Shown: positions 12,295 through 22,958 of the stretch, in pieces | How the letters are laid out: the number at the start of each line of letters is the position of its first letter | How positions within the stretch are numbered: position 1 is the stretch's first letter | Source: Pholiota molesta | Taxonomy: Eukaryota; Basidiomycota; Agaricomycetes; Agaricales; Strophariaceae | DNA: 64,000 nt | Assembly (NCBI GenBank): GCA_014925825.1 | Contig: JACGCK010000057.1 | Span: forward strand, 186,001-250,000 | Reading direction: 5' to 3' | Notes under the pieces: model-generated | The model's input: only the letters and a program-made list of their open reading frames with translations | Database searches by the model: none | What the model was told of the DNA's origin: nothing | Position numbers and translations under genes: made by a program

Positions 12295-12994
12295 ATGTCG
12301 CCTACAACGCCATTTCCAAGCGACGTTGAAGTGATCGACTTGACTGGCCTTTCGGATTCGTCAGAGTCAGAGGGGGGCGACGTCGACCACGAAGACGACG
12401 GCAGCGACCACGGAGGGCAAGACGACGAAGGGGACTCTGGCTCTGACCACGACTCGGAAAGCTCAGAAATAGAGATTACTTTGAACGCAGAGACCCGCGC
12501 CCAGCTCCAAACGGCAATTGCCACGGTGTCGGAAACGCGCCTGCGCCGGGTGCTGAAAGCGCTCGTCGAGACGGAGGTCATGGTCGAAGCGCTGCTCACC
12601 AGAGAACTTGTTACCCTCAAGCGCGGAACGCAGGATATTGTGCCACGTTGGGAATCGTGTGCGAATTGCAATGAAGAGTACGACGTCAACACCCTTCGCG
12701 AACAGACCGAATGTATCTTCCACCCGGGTGAGTCCAAGTCGGTCGCCGCTGTTGGTTTGCCACTGGCTCACTTTCTATTCTTTAATTTCTGCAGGAGAAC
12801 TGATTCCTTCTGAGTCGAGTCTTCTTGAATGGGATGCTGAAACCTACGGGCCGATGGATACATTGGATAATCGACATCAGTACCCAGAAAGCTTCAATTG
12901 GAGTTGTTGTGAGAAAGACGGGCAAGCGATTGGTTGCGTGCGAGGAGAACACCGACCTGCTGTTGCAAGAAAGAGGAAGCGCCTTGAAGAATAA
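12295..12994 (+). CDS. Conserved acidic basidiomycete protein with Cys-rich C-terminus
   Basis: Two exons (12295-12727, 12795-12994) give 210 residues with no frame break. Residues 1-60 are very acidic and Ser-rich after the sequence EVIDLTGLSDSSESE, which looks like a SUMO-interacting motif (VIDLT followed by acidic residues). A helical middle (LQTAIATVSETRLRRVLKAL) follows. The C-terminal half has ordered Cys/His residues: CANCNEEYDVN, ECIFHPGEL, GPMDT, NWSCCEKDG and GCVRGEHRP, a likely zinc-binding fold recalling CHORD/C2H2-type proteins found widely in basidiomycetes. It ends in a basic RKRKRLEE, a possible nuclear localisation signal. The start ATG at 12295 follows a pyrimidine-rich (TC)n leader. 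Function unknown; a nuclear adaptor role is inference. Confidence 0.75.
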
Positions 12995-13744
12995 TTTTGA
13001 GTTGAAAATTGGGCCATAGTGATCCTGTCCTCTCGTACAGGCCACTACAGAGCAAGTCATTCAAGCTTGGTCTCAGAATGTGTATGAATTATTTTTTAAG
13101 TATGAAGGCATTTTGCAGGATGTAGTGCTTTTCTTGGTCGACGCGCACGCCATGCCCATCATTGAAAGAGACGTCAAAAACATCCAAAACGATCTGCATT
13201 GAGAAGTATGAACGGTAAGAAATTTTAGGGCGCGCTTGTTAATGGGTGGAACGCTCTCTTTCTGGACCCCTGACCAGACCGGGGGTCGAGACTTTACATG
13301 TACAGCTCACTGACATGGGTATTTGCAAAAATGTATATACGACCATAGCTGAATGCAAGTTCAGAGTCTAGGCAGGCCTGGCAGACTGAGGAAAGATGGC
13401 CAGAGCGCGGAAGCTAACTACGCAATTAACTTCACGGAGCTTGCAGTTGGCATCATGTTGAATATCGATAGGAATCAGAGTCGATATTCAATGAAGGGGC
13501 TCAGAAGAGGTGACATGCTACTGGCACAAAGGTATGCAATAAGAGGAAAGTCCATTGATAATGCAGCATTTTGTAGTTTTTACAGTTTGATCAATTCGTC
13601 TCTATGACGTATAGTTGACTTGCACGACGTAGTTTCCACCTGAGGTGAAATGCATACATGGTTGATAGACTGGAGTAAGGTAAGCAATAGGACACGTCTG
13701 ATAATAAAAACATACATACGTGATACGAACACTCCAGCTGGCAT
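12995..13744. other. Intergenic
   Basis: Between the acidic protein and the end of the IF1 gene. Short open frames (for example 13353-13607) have no recognisable motif. Nothing else seen. Confidence 0.4.
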
Positions 13745-14245
13745 TTACTTCTTCTTTCCATTCTCAATAGTTTCCTGCTTCTGCTTCAGCGCTTCCTATA
13801 ATAAACAGAATGAGGTTTCATTCGAGCTGTGTGCAGCAAACATAAAAGAACTAACAACTTCAGCTTCTTTAGCTGCAATCTTCATGGCGAGACACAACCC
13901 AATTAGTTTCTAGTTATAGAGACATTGCAATTCACGTACCTCTGCCTTGAGTTTGGCGAGCTGCTCAGTCTCATGCTTGCGGATGAATTGATCTAATACA
14001 ACTAAGCACCAGTCTCAGGAGCGCTCATAGAACACACACCTTCATGAGCCTTCTCCTTCTTTCTGCAAATCGCGCACGAACACATTAGCAACAAAGAATC
14101 GGGTGAACACGCGAGGAACCCCGGCCACGTACGAGAACTCCTTGGACTGTGCGACACTGCCTTCTGTGCGTGAGGTGGTGTACGTGCGCACGGGGCCAAC
14201 GAATGCACGGGGGACACGACGGGCAGCAGCGATGCGGGAAAGCAT
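13745..14245 (-). CDS. INH1: Mitochondrial F1F0-ATPase inhibitor protein (IF1)
   Basis: Binds the F1 part of ATP synthase when the matrix acidifies and blocks ATP hydrolysis. Five exons (14133-14245, 14040-14062, 13940-13992, 13859-13879, 13745-13795) join without frame break into 86 residues. Residues 1-25 form an Arg-rich mitochondrial targeting peptide (MLSRIAAARRVPRAFVG). The inhibitory core is FSKKEKAHEDQFIRKHETEQ, the IATP family signature, followed by a heptad-like helix (LAKLKAEIAAKEAEEALKQK) that should form the coiled coil. Length and layout match fungal IF1. The gene is divergent from ATP synthase subunit h with only 181 bp between start codons, which suggests shared regulation. 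Confidence 0.93.
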
Positions 14246-14426
14246 GATGTAGATGTAGATGGTGGTTGGTAGACAAGAATGGTTAGGCGCGAATTCACCA
14301 GAGTCCAGAGTCTGACGTTTGGCGCCGGCACGGGCTAGGGCCTCGCCGCCTCGGCCCTCGACCGCTGTAGTCGTCACAACGTGACACGCCGGTTGTCACG
14401 TTACCTTAGTTTTCTTTTCTACCACC
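14246..14426. promoter_or_regulatory. Shared divergent promoter of IF1 and ATP synthase subunit h
   Basis: The only DNA between the two start codons (181 bp). It contains a near-palindromic CGTGACACGCC..TTGTCACGTTAC pair (GTGAC/GTCAC around 14380-14402) and a T/C-rich leader just before the subunit h ATG, in ACCACCATG context. A bidirectional role is inferred from spacing. Confidence 0.6.
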
Positions 14427-14996
14427 ATGTCGTCTATCCTCAGGCAGGCTACAAGCGTCGTGCGTTCTGGCCTTCACTCATCGGGGCGTTCGTTGAGCAC
14501 TAACAATTACTATCTAGGCCCGCCAGGCGTCTTCCAAGCGCGCTTTCGCGTCCTCGGCCGTGTCACGCAAGGGTATGTCGCCTGTTCGTTGGCACCACCC
14601 TCCCGCTCATCCCGAATCCACCCGCAGACCTCATCCAGGATCTCTACCTGCGCGAAATCAAGGCATACAAGCCCACGCCCAGGTGAGGAAATTGCGCACC
14701 TTCAACGCCCGAAAACCGCAGTGTGGAAGTTAATTAACGCGCTTATGTGTATTTGTTATATAGGCTAAGGACGCCCATGTTGGCGTTGTGAAGAAGTTCA
14801 CGCTCCCCCCTGCGCCTGCCGCCCCAAACTCCCCACCGACCTCGCCTCCGAGCTCGCTGCCTACGATGCCGCCGAACCCGCCGTTGCCGAGGCTGCCCCT
14901 GCCAAAGCCGCCACAACTCTCGACGAGCCTGCTGGCGGTGCCGACGCCTTCCTGACTTTCCTCGAGCAGGATCTCCCAAAACCCGTCCACCACTAG
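14427..14996 (+). CDS. ATP14: ATP synthase F0 subunit h, frame broken by two one-base losses
   Basis: Peripheral-stalk subunit of mitochondrial ATP synthase. Exons: 14427-14459 (MSSILRQATSV), 14518-14572 (ARQASSKRAFASSAVSRK, Arg/Ser-rich targeting peptide), 14628-14682 (DLIQDLYLREIKAYKPTPR) and a last exon from 14762 (AKDAHVGVVKKFTLPPAPAA..LPTDLASELAAYDAAEPAVA..FLEQDLPKPVHH-stop). DLIQDLYLREIKAYKP and AKDAHVGVVKKF are the hallmark blocks of fungal subunit h, and the acidic Ala-rich tail is also typical. Two bases are missing relative to a continuous frame: one at the last acceptor (TAG-GCTAAG) and one in the CCCC run at 14822-14825. As the subunit is needed for respiration, sequence error is likelier than decay. 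It is convergent to RPO41. Confidence 0.9.
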
Positions 14997-15419
14997 ATAG
15001 CTTAGCGTTGTAGATTTGTTGGCAATAGGAAAATGGTTCCAGATTATGCGTTTTGCATTATTGGTACCTCGGAAGCCAAACATAAACTCTACTCGTACCC
15101 AAAAACTCGCGCGAAGCCTTCGAGCCGTTAATGCTCAGCCACCAAAATCTCGCTGTTAATGCACGACTGTCTTGAGTTGAGATGATATTGTATGAGGTGG
15201 CTAGATATTTATCTTCATAAAGATGGTCATAGAGTACATATTACCGTGCTAGCAGCGTCTATTAGAAAGTAAGGGTTTCTATGTGTGGTCAGATGAAATG
15301 CCGGAGGTTGTAAGTAGGATTATATGTGTAGGATGGAAGTTGCATGAACAGGGTCGGAAGCAAGGAGCATAGCAAATGTAAAACGAGCAGAATAAAGTTA
15401 TCCATCCAAGTGAGAGGAC

Positions 15420-18400
15420 CTATGAGAAGAAGTATGGCGACGCTTTGATATCTTCCACCTTCAAATTACCCTTCGAAGGCAGAGGGGGATCAAATCCGAC
15501 AAGCGCACAAACTTGCCAGCAAGCAGTTGGAGATCGTCCGAGTTGATCTTCACCTTTTCATCAGTTTCGGTCTCGGCTTCAGTATCGATATCGGCTTCCT
15601 CAGCAAGCTTAGGCGTGTCGGGGTCAGATTCACTGCTAGAAGCGATGGAGCTCTTGTCATCGGTGAAGATGACCAAGCTCTTGATTGCTTGGAGTTCTTT
15701 GGCTGGTCGCGACGAGCATAAATGCGAGAGCCGGCGTTGCGCAGCTTGTTAAGGAATCCGGCAGAGGCCACTGGTGCCAAATGCTGCAAAGCGACCTGGT
15801 GGTCCTTGTACCGTTCTCGGAACTGCGCGAATTTCCACATAAACATTTATCGGTAAATGAAATGATAATGTGCATACCTCTTGATTAAGTCGGCCGAGAA
15901 TGTCAGAGGAGTGCAGCGCAATGAATGTATCACGAATGACTTCAGACATTTCATCGACATCACAGGCGTGTGTCCAGTACGAATCATGGACCGAAGCGAA
16001 GCAGAGATTGCGGTTCTGCAAATTTATCAGCGTAAGTATGGAGGAAAATGGCGACGAATGAAAATCCACGTACTCTGCACTCCAGAGCGGTAAGCATCAT
16101 GTGGGTAGCATCTAGACTGTGAATGAAGTTGGGCGGGAAAGCAGATGCTTGTTTGAGCGAGTTGACTAGACAGATCGTCAGCTCTAAACTTTATTATGAA
16201 TCGCGATTCATATACCTTCCGACGCAGCATAAGGATCCGAGATATAAAGCGACTGCATAGGCGTGCGGATTTGCTTCCTCGCGCCTTCCTATATGGCTGT
16301 ACGATGGGGAGACCCAGCGCAGTCGTCCAAATGACTGAAGTCATCTGTTCCTTCCTGATTTCCTTCATGGGCATGGTGACCACTTCGTTTCCATCAATGT
16401 CTTTTGCAGTGACAGGCGTTTCTCGGGATTGACTTGGTGATGAGGCGGGCACACAGATTCAGCCAGTCTTGAATACTCTTGCACCGGTAAAGCATCTCCA
16501 ATAGTGTTCAAGACCTAACAATGACGCGTCAATAAGCCAAAAGTGGTACATGGTTAAGAATTAGGCAGTACCTTCTTAGCCAAGTAAGACGAAGCATTCC
16601 AAGCCAATTCTGAAGGGATATCTCCACGATCCTTCAGTTGCCTCTCAATTTGCTCACGCGCACCGACGAAAGTGACACCATACACAGTAGTCATAACCTG
16701 CGCCCCAAATCAGCCACTACGTCCCATCAAAATAAAAAAATCTACGTACCGTCTGTTTCACGACTTTCCTCGTGACCTTGCCCAAAAGCAACTTCGCCAG
16801 CTCATTCCCAGCCTCCGCTTCCAGCTGCATCTCCTTCTCCACACTCACGCTGATGTGGGTATACACGTCCGACGGCCGGTCCGACGCAAGGAGGTTGACC
16901 TGCTGCGCGCCCTTGGTATCGCCTCCGAGCGCAGCGTAGTGCTGCAGGCCGTTACAGGTACCGTCCTGGTGCACGGGCAGGGAGCAAACGTACGTGGTGG
17001 GATCTTCCAGCTCCAACGCCTTGTTCAGTTCCATGCACGTAGCGAGGAATTGCCATGGGTCGTCTGCTTTTGTCCACCATCGGGTTCCCTACAATCGCAG
17101 TCTGAGAAATGCTGTAAAGGGTAGGGGGGAAATACTCACCTCGAGAGGGTTTGTAGCAGACTCCTTGATCGAATCTAGATGATCCTCCACCCATTGGACA
17201 CGCTCCTCGAAGTTGGCCTTGTCATAACCGTACAAGTTGGCTGCGTGGATCTTGAGCCATCGGAGACCACGTTCACCCAAGTTTTGCCCTCGCTAAAGAT
17301 AAGAAGTGCACGGAAAGATCATCACCAATGTGGTTCAGATGAGGAGGGATGGGGTAGGCGCGTCCACGGAAATCGAGACTGTGAGGCATATAGATAACAT
17401 CGCCCAGGAACTAACGAAGATATCACATGTCAGAATATATGCGGCAGGAGGAAGAAAATAGTACATACCGCTCGAGCAATTCGATTTTGTAGTTGACACT
17501 ACATCTATCAGAGTGGTTGTTCGCCTTCCTCTGGGACCACAGCTTATGCGCATTAAGAAGTTCGTCCGCTCCTGGATATCACGCTCCTGCCCCTCCTCGA
17601 GCACTGGCTCTGGTTTGTCAAACTGTGCCGGAGGGATCTTGCCCATGCGCTCTCCAGAGTTCCACACCTTCAGAACGATATCAAATATGTTCTTGTTCAC
17701 CCGCCAAGGCGTGCTACCGAGGACATCGAGTCCGGCATAGACGAGTTCCATAGTACCAGCCTTGGTAGCCTCCCGAAGGTAAACTTCTTGTTCGACAGAG
17801 TCCTTGAAGCGCATGGCAGTGCCTAGATGATAGCGAAATTTCGGGTGAGTTTAAGATACGGCATTGAAACGAGGACAACGCACTTTTATTGTAGATATAA
17901 CCTCCTTCGTTGTAGCTAAGCCACGGCTTAGGCTTCACGAGCATAGGAAGATGTCGGGCGTGGATAGTACGCGCTAGGCTATCCTTCGCAATGCGCTCGG
18001 TGACTTCATCGTTGAACTTGATGACGCCTAACTTATGGCCTCGCACGAATTCGTAGGCATTGTAAATGGCGGGTTGTTTCTCAGTCCTACAGCGAAAGAA
18101 AAGCGTGTGAGTGAGTACAATAACACGGGATGAAGGAGAAGTCGAAAGACAAACATATTTGCCAGTGTAGGGTCCTTTTCGTCCGAGTGACTTCAGCAAC
18201 GGATTCAAAAGCATTGACCAGGAATGCGCCGACTTTGATCTCATCGCTGAGACCAGTCGCCCTGCCATCGCTCGTCAAGATCCTGTGATTTCGCAGCGGC
18301 AAGCGTCGTTCGTGGAGATGTTTATAACCCATGTTCGAAAAGTAGTTGCCTTTCTTGATGCTATAGTCGGCCACAGGAATCTTCGATTGCCTACAAATCT

Positions 18401-19857
18401 CTACTTTATACTCGTTTTCGACGGCTCTGCCAATAGCGATGAGAGCACCGGCAGCCTTCATGCCACTCGGCACGCCGCTGGTCCCTTGGAGACGGAGCAG
18501 CTCAAGGATGGTCAACAAGGACAGCTTTTGCGTCGATATCGAGGATAGGCAAGGCAGAATGTCCTTCATCAACGCCCATTCAGGACTCTCTCCCTTTCTG
18601 GCTCTCCCAGGTTTATATTCCATCAACTGAGCAGTCTTGATAACTTCGGCGATGTGTTTTTCGAAGGCAGTGTGCCACGTCCATATCCAGTGTTGCAGGT
18701 CGGGGTTCCGTGGTGTGTTGTCTTGGAAGGCTGCGCTTCGATGTTCGAATTGTTCGATGGCGAGGTCGTAGACAGAGGCTTCGAGATGCTCCTGCCTTGC
18801 GTCGATATTATTTTCTAGGACGGTTTTGGCTTCTATAACGTCCTGGAGATGATGGCGCAGGGCACTGATGTTGAAGGGTGTATAGAATTCCTTCGTATCG
18901 TCGGGACCTTTGCGTAGCTGAAAACAGTGGTTATAAGAGAAAAGGAAAATAGGCAAGTTTTCAAACGCACCGCTTGGACTGGCATGACTTCCGGCACATC
19001 GTCCAAAAAGTGCTTGCCTTGATGCGACATGGTGAAGTGGCCAAGGTCTTTCAAGATGTGTCTGAAACCAAGATCAAAGCGCTTTCCGAAAGCATCTTCG
19101 CCACCTCCGCCATTGCATCCGTCGAATCGAAGAACGAGCTGGTCAATACGTCCAGAATGGGAATTTCGCGATCCGCTAGTTTGCTCAGAACATATTTCGT
19201 ATCTTTTCCGGCCGAATTTGTATGTCTTGGAAAACCATGAGGGTGTGTGTCAAACAGATTGGCGAACGACTCACTTGAGTGACCTGGCGAACATTATGGC
19301 GTATGTTTTCGCAGTCGGGCGAATAACCTCTATTCATCCTCCAGTACCTTATACAAGGTCCACATCTCGTCCAACCAGTATTTCTGCTTATTCACATCCT
19401 TCTCTGCCATCTGCAAATATACCTCTAGGAAACTGTTGTACATCCGCGTCGTTAAGGACGCGAACCCGACTTTCTTGCGCAACTCATCAAACATTCTCTG
19501 AGCACGGGGTACATCGTGGAGATTGTGGAGGCAAGCGTCGATGATTCCAATCATGTCGTGTGTTTGAGAGTCGGCAAACCATGGGTCAAATGAGGAGGAT
19601 TTGCGGTCAAGAGGTTCAGGCGCAGGAATAATGGTCAAAGGGATAGAACGCGACAGGAAATCAACTATGCCAGGGCTCGTCGTTGTCTGTTGATTGAAGA
19701 GGGGATAATTATGCTGGGGAGGCGGCGCCGTCGCTGTAGCAGTCGCTGGCGCGTTATGTGGTTTGGAAGGGGTGGAATAGAGGCGGGCGGGACGCGGAAG
19801 AGCCTGACGAGACGACAGCAAAGTGGTCTCCAGTCTGCGGGCTGTTCTGGGTATCAT
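15420..19857 (-). CDS. RPO41: Mitochondrial DNA-directed RNA polymerase
   Basis: Single-subunit, T7-phage-type RNA polymerase that transcribes mitochondrial DNA. The start ([20 protein letters not shown]) is an Arg-rich targeting peptide followed by a PPR-like N-terminal region ([38 protein letters not shown]). Catalytic blocks on the minus strand: [17 protein letters not shown] (about 16970, palm), [16 protein letters not shown] interrupted by an intron and continued as [20 protein letters not shown] (fingers/O-helix region), and [18 protein letters not shown] (palm, catalytic HDS). The C-terminus ends in [17 protein letters not shown], close to the usual FFS end of the family. Many introns. 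One-base losses at about 15698-15700 (AAA run) and 15484-15488 (C run) shift the C-terminal frame. An acidic Ser-rich insert ([19 protein letters not shown]) near the end is unusual. Confidence 0.93.
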
Positions 19858-20627
19858 TTTGGGTGTTTGTCGAGTAGACTGAGAAGAACGACGTTCTCAG
19901 TGTTTTGGTTGGCGCTGACAGGATGTGGAAATAAAATTCAATTCTCAAAATTCCCCCACAAATTTTACCGGCAGTGGTCACGTGCGTGGTTCCCGGCCCG
20001 ATACGCGCACTTGCGCCGCGCACGCACGCTAGCGCCCAGGTGCAAGTCCGACCAACGTTCAGCCTAATCCTGACACCAACTGACACTGCTAATAAGGATC
20101 CACTGGCAACAGGCAAAGTACTTGAAAATTCGATATGATCTATCAAATATTTCTCAGGAGCCCAATTAGTTGTAGTTGAGAAGTCGCCTCTCAAGACATA
20201 GCGAATATTATACTTCCAGAAATACAGCAAACAGAGCTGGTTATGATTGCGATGTGCGATATACAATGCGGGCATATATACAAATAAGACAATAATGCCA
20301 AAATAATGCTAGAGGTTCAAATTGTTCAATGCGGTCATGAAAATGATGGTAATAATGCACGTCAGGTGGCAATGCGGTGGTAACAAAAGTCTGGGTATTG
20401 CGAAGCTTTGCATCTAGCAGGCGTCGAAGGAAAAAATGCTAGGAAAATAATGCGTATGAATGTCTGAGTGGAGGCGTGATTAAAAATGTCTGTCGTGTGT
20501 GTGGGTGGCACAGAAAGTAGGGGTTGTCGTGTCTAGGAGGGTGTCGCGAATGATGTGAATGAATGTTACATGGTTTAGTGGCTGGTGCCAAACCAAACAG
20601 ATGATGATACAGGGATGTCCAGAACAT
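19858..20627. other. Intergenic upstream of RPO41
   Basis: Promoter region of RPO41 and, from about 20630 down, the end of the pheromone transcript. Open frames here have no recognisable product. Confidence 0.4.
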
Positions 20628-20691
20628 CTAAATCCGATGAAAATTAAGATTCAGCATGTGTGATTGCGATAATACAGCGTGAATTGCGTAC
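20628..20691 (-). other. Probable intron in the 3' UTR of the pheromone gene
   Basis: Thirteen bases after the TGA the minus strand reads CCAG|GTACGC and, 64 bp later, GGATTTAG|ATG, with a plausible branch region (GCTGAATC). Length and signals match introns elsewhere in the window. Not confirmed. Confidence 0.4.
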
Positions 20692-20704
20692 CTGGATGGA
20701 AATC

Positions 20705-20877
20705 TCAGCCTATCACGCAGTAAGCGTTCCCCGAGCAGGTTTGTCTCTCTGCATCAGAGATATCGACAGGTACATCTTCTACTTTGGAGGAAGACATAAC
20801 GTCGGAGCTACAGCCAATATTTTGACCGCTGCGGGGCTTGATTGGAAGACAGAGAGAAGAGTGGTGAAAGAATCCAT
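20705..20877 (-). CDS. Lipopeptide mating-pheromone precursor (CaaX type), one-base frame break
   Basis: Encodes a secreted prenylated peptide signal of the basidiomycete mating pheromone class, sensed by STE3-type receptors. The start MDSFTTLLSVFQSS is typical of these precursors. The second half reads KVEDVPVDISDAER, then QTCSGNAYCVIG-stop: a Glu-Arg pair that marks the N-terminal processing site, nine residues that would form the mature peptide, and a CaaX box (CVIG) for farnesylation, aaX removal and methylation. With one base restored (most simply in the A run at 20816-20819) the product is 57 residues, the normal precursor length. As given, the MDSFTT frame stops after LCLPPK, while the CVIG frame is open from an internal Met (MSSSKVEDVP), giving 30 residues. 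Too small and broken to stand out as an ORF. No receptor gene lies in the window. Confidence 0.78.
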
Positions 20878-22958
20878 GGAAAAGTGGGCGATGTGCGAGG
20901 CAGAGTAATGAGTGATGAGTTCTTTTGCCGTGCGGAGGGCAAAGTTCGCAAAGACTGGTCCGAAAGAAAGAAAGAAATGTTTGAGAGTATGCAAGTTAGG
21001 TCGAAGCGGCAAAGCTTTATAGTGCGCTTTTATGCACGAGGCGTTGGTGAAGGGTGTTTAATTTGCGCCTCAAAACGGACCGTAACGACGATAGGACAAT
21101 AAGATGCCGACGTCGCCTGGAGAAAATGAGAGACATAGTACCAGGCGATGTAGGAGGAACAAAAAGATCGCGATGCGGTAAGGCACTTCCATTCTCACGT
21201 CACCCCCCGCGCCGCTGCGCGCACTCAAAAAATAGACTATGTAATAAAGAACAAGACATCGCACAACAGCTCTGGGAAACACCAAGTCCGAGTCACTGAA
21301 AGACACAGACCCACAACCATCATAGCAAATAATCACAGGTTGAACATGGAGGGCGATGCAACATAGCAAAAGAACTGCGGCCAGCATATTGAGAAGACCA
21401 TTTAGCCCGAGACGCAACGGCACTGGTATAAACGAGATTCTCATGCGACGCATGCCTCTAAACGGATACAACACTGCCTAGTAGATGAAAACTCCCCGAG
21501 TCAGATTCAGAATCCAGTGTGGCACCGCAGGCGGCGTTCAAACGTTCGACGTCCAGGATCAGGGTTCAAGATCCTTTGAGTTCGTAATAAACGAAAAAGA
21601 CGTATCGAGTAATCATCTTATTCCCGTGCGGATGTGGGGACAAAAGTAAAGAGAAGGCAACCAGCAAGCTATTGTGAAGAGGACAATTAAGAAGAGGTGG
21701 CACTGCAGCGCTGTGGCGAATGATAAAATAATAGGACCAAATAAAAGCGCTTTTCCCATCCCCATTCCGTGTCCAGCCAACCTCCCGCAGCAGCAAGACA
21801 TTGTTTTATAGAGTTCAATTCAACTTGTGCTTGTTTCGACGTGAATACGAACGTGATGCCAATTCAATGCCAATCTGCAAGATAGCGTCTGGCTTGGCGT
21901 CTGGCCTTGGAAGATCCATCAGCGTCGGTGGCCTCCATCCAACGTGACGTCCTGGACTCCTGAAGTTCATGTTCCTGGTTATTGAGGTCGAAATGGAAAC
22001 AGTGATTTATCAGTTATCTCTGCCACGCTTCATGCACTTCTCGTCGCGTTCAATTGATACATACGAGAGCCTCAAGTCCTCTCAAGTCTTCTCAAGTCCA
22101 ACCATACTTAAGTTAACCAGGGTCAACGTGGGTTAGCTTATCTCTTCACATCAGGGTCATAATTTCTGGACGTTCAACGCTAATCATATTTCAAATTTCC
22201 ACGTGGTACCTGGCCCCTCCTGGCCCCTCGTGGATACTTGTTGGCCAAATAGAGCGGCCCTACTGGACGCACTGCTACTTATCGCTGGCTGTGGTATTGT
22301 CAAATTTCTATTTCCATGTATACATTTTGCTTAATCCTAAGCGCTAGCACTTGGGTTGGCATTGATCACAAATTCAATGGTTACATAAAATGGTGAGCAA
22401 CTTATTCATTCTCTGGACTTCACGATCATTCAGAGATAACCAACAACTGATATGAATCATCCTATTTTATTCGGAACTTTTAATCAGTGTTATGATGAAT
22501 GTGCCTTGAATCCTTTAAAGATATGCGGCTAGGACCTATCCCTGACCTATTCTCAAGACTCCCAGTTGTTCAGTTTCTTTGCTCTCTCCCACCACAGCGC
22601 CACGTCCCCGTTGAAATCTGTCGACTTGGACGGTGTACGTCCTTCCATCCATAACTTCAAGCCTTAGAGCATCGTCTGCATATTCATTCTACGAAGCCTG
22701 CAACCCAACCACCGCACTGTGTGTATTTTTACAGCCGGAGCGAACTCATTTTTCTACGCTTTTCGTGATAATGTCGTCTTGAGCGCTCTCAAGCTACACC
22801 TGAACTCGTTCCGAGCATCATCTCCTCTCGTTATCCGACATCCGTTTCGCCTCCCGCTTGAATCAACCTGGAAGTAGCCTCTCCTTTTCTCGCCAAACTC
22901 AAACGACTTCGAAGCCCTGAGAACCATCTTGGGCTAATCGCACCACGGATTGGGCGGA
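20878..22958. other. Long intergenic region
   Basis: About 2.1 kb between the pheromone gene and the DUF6533 gene. I looked for further CaaX-ending short ORFs and for STE3 receptor exons and found none. The last ~350 bp (22600-22950) is pyrimidine-rich, probably the leader of the next gene. Confidence 0.4.

Noticed and set aside
12171..12737. A 188-codon minus-strand open frame
   Set aside because: It is the antisense shadow of the acidic Asp/Glu/Ser-rich exon at 12295-12727, whose codon bias opens the opposite strand.
19754..20275. A 173-codon minus-strand open frame upstream of RPO41
   Set aside because: It overlaps the RPO41 start, has no motif, and is probably promoter sequence.
20460..20520. 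A second CaaX-like short peptide on the plus strand (MSVVCVGGTESRGCRV)
   Set aside because: Only two residues follow the Cys, so it is not a CaaX box, and there is no precursor body.
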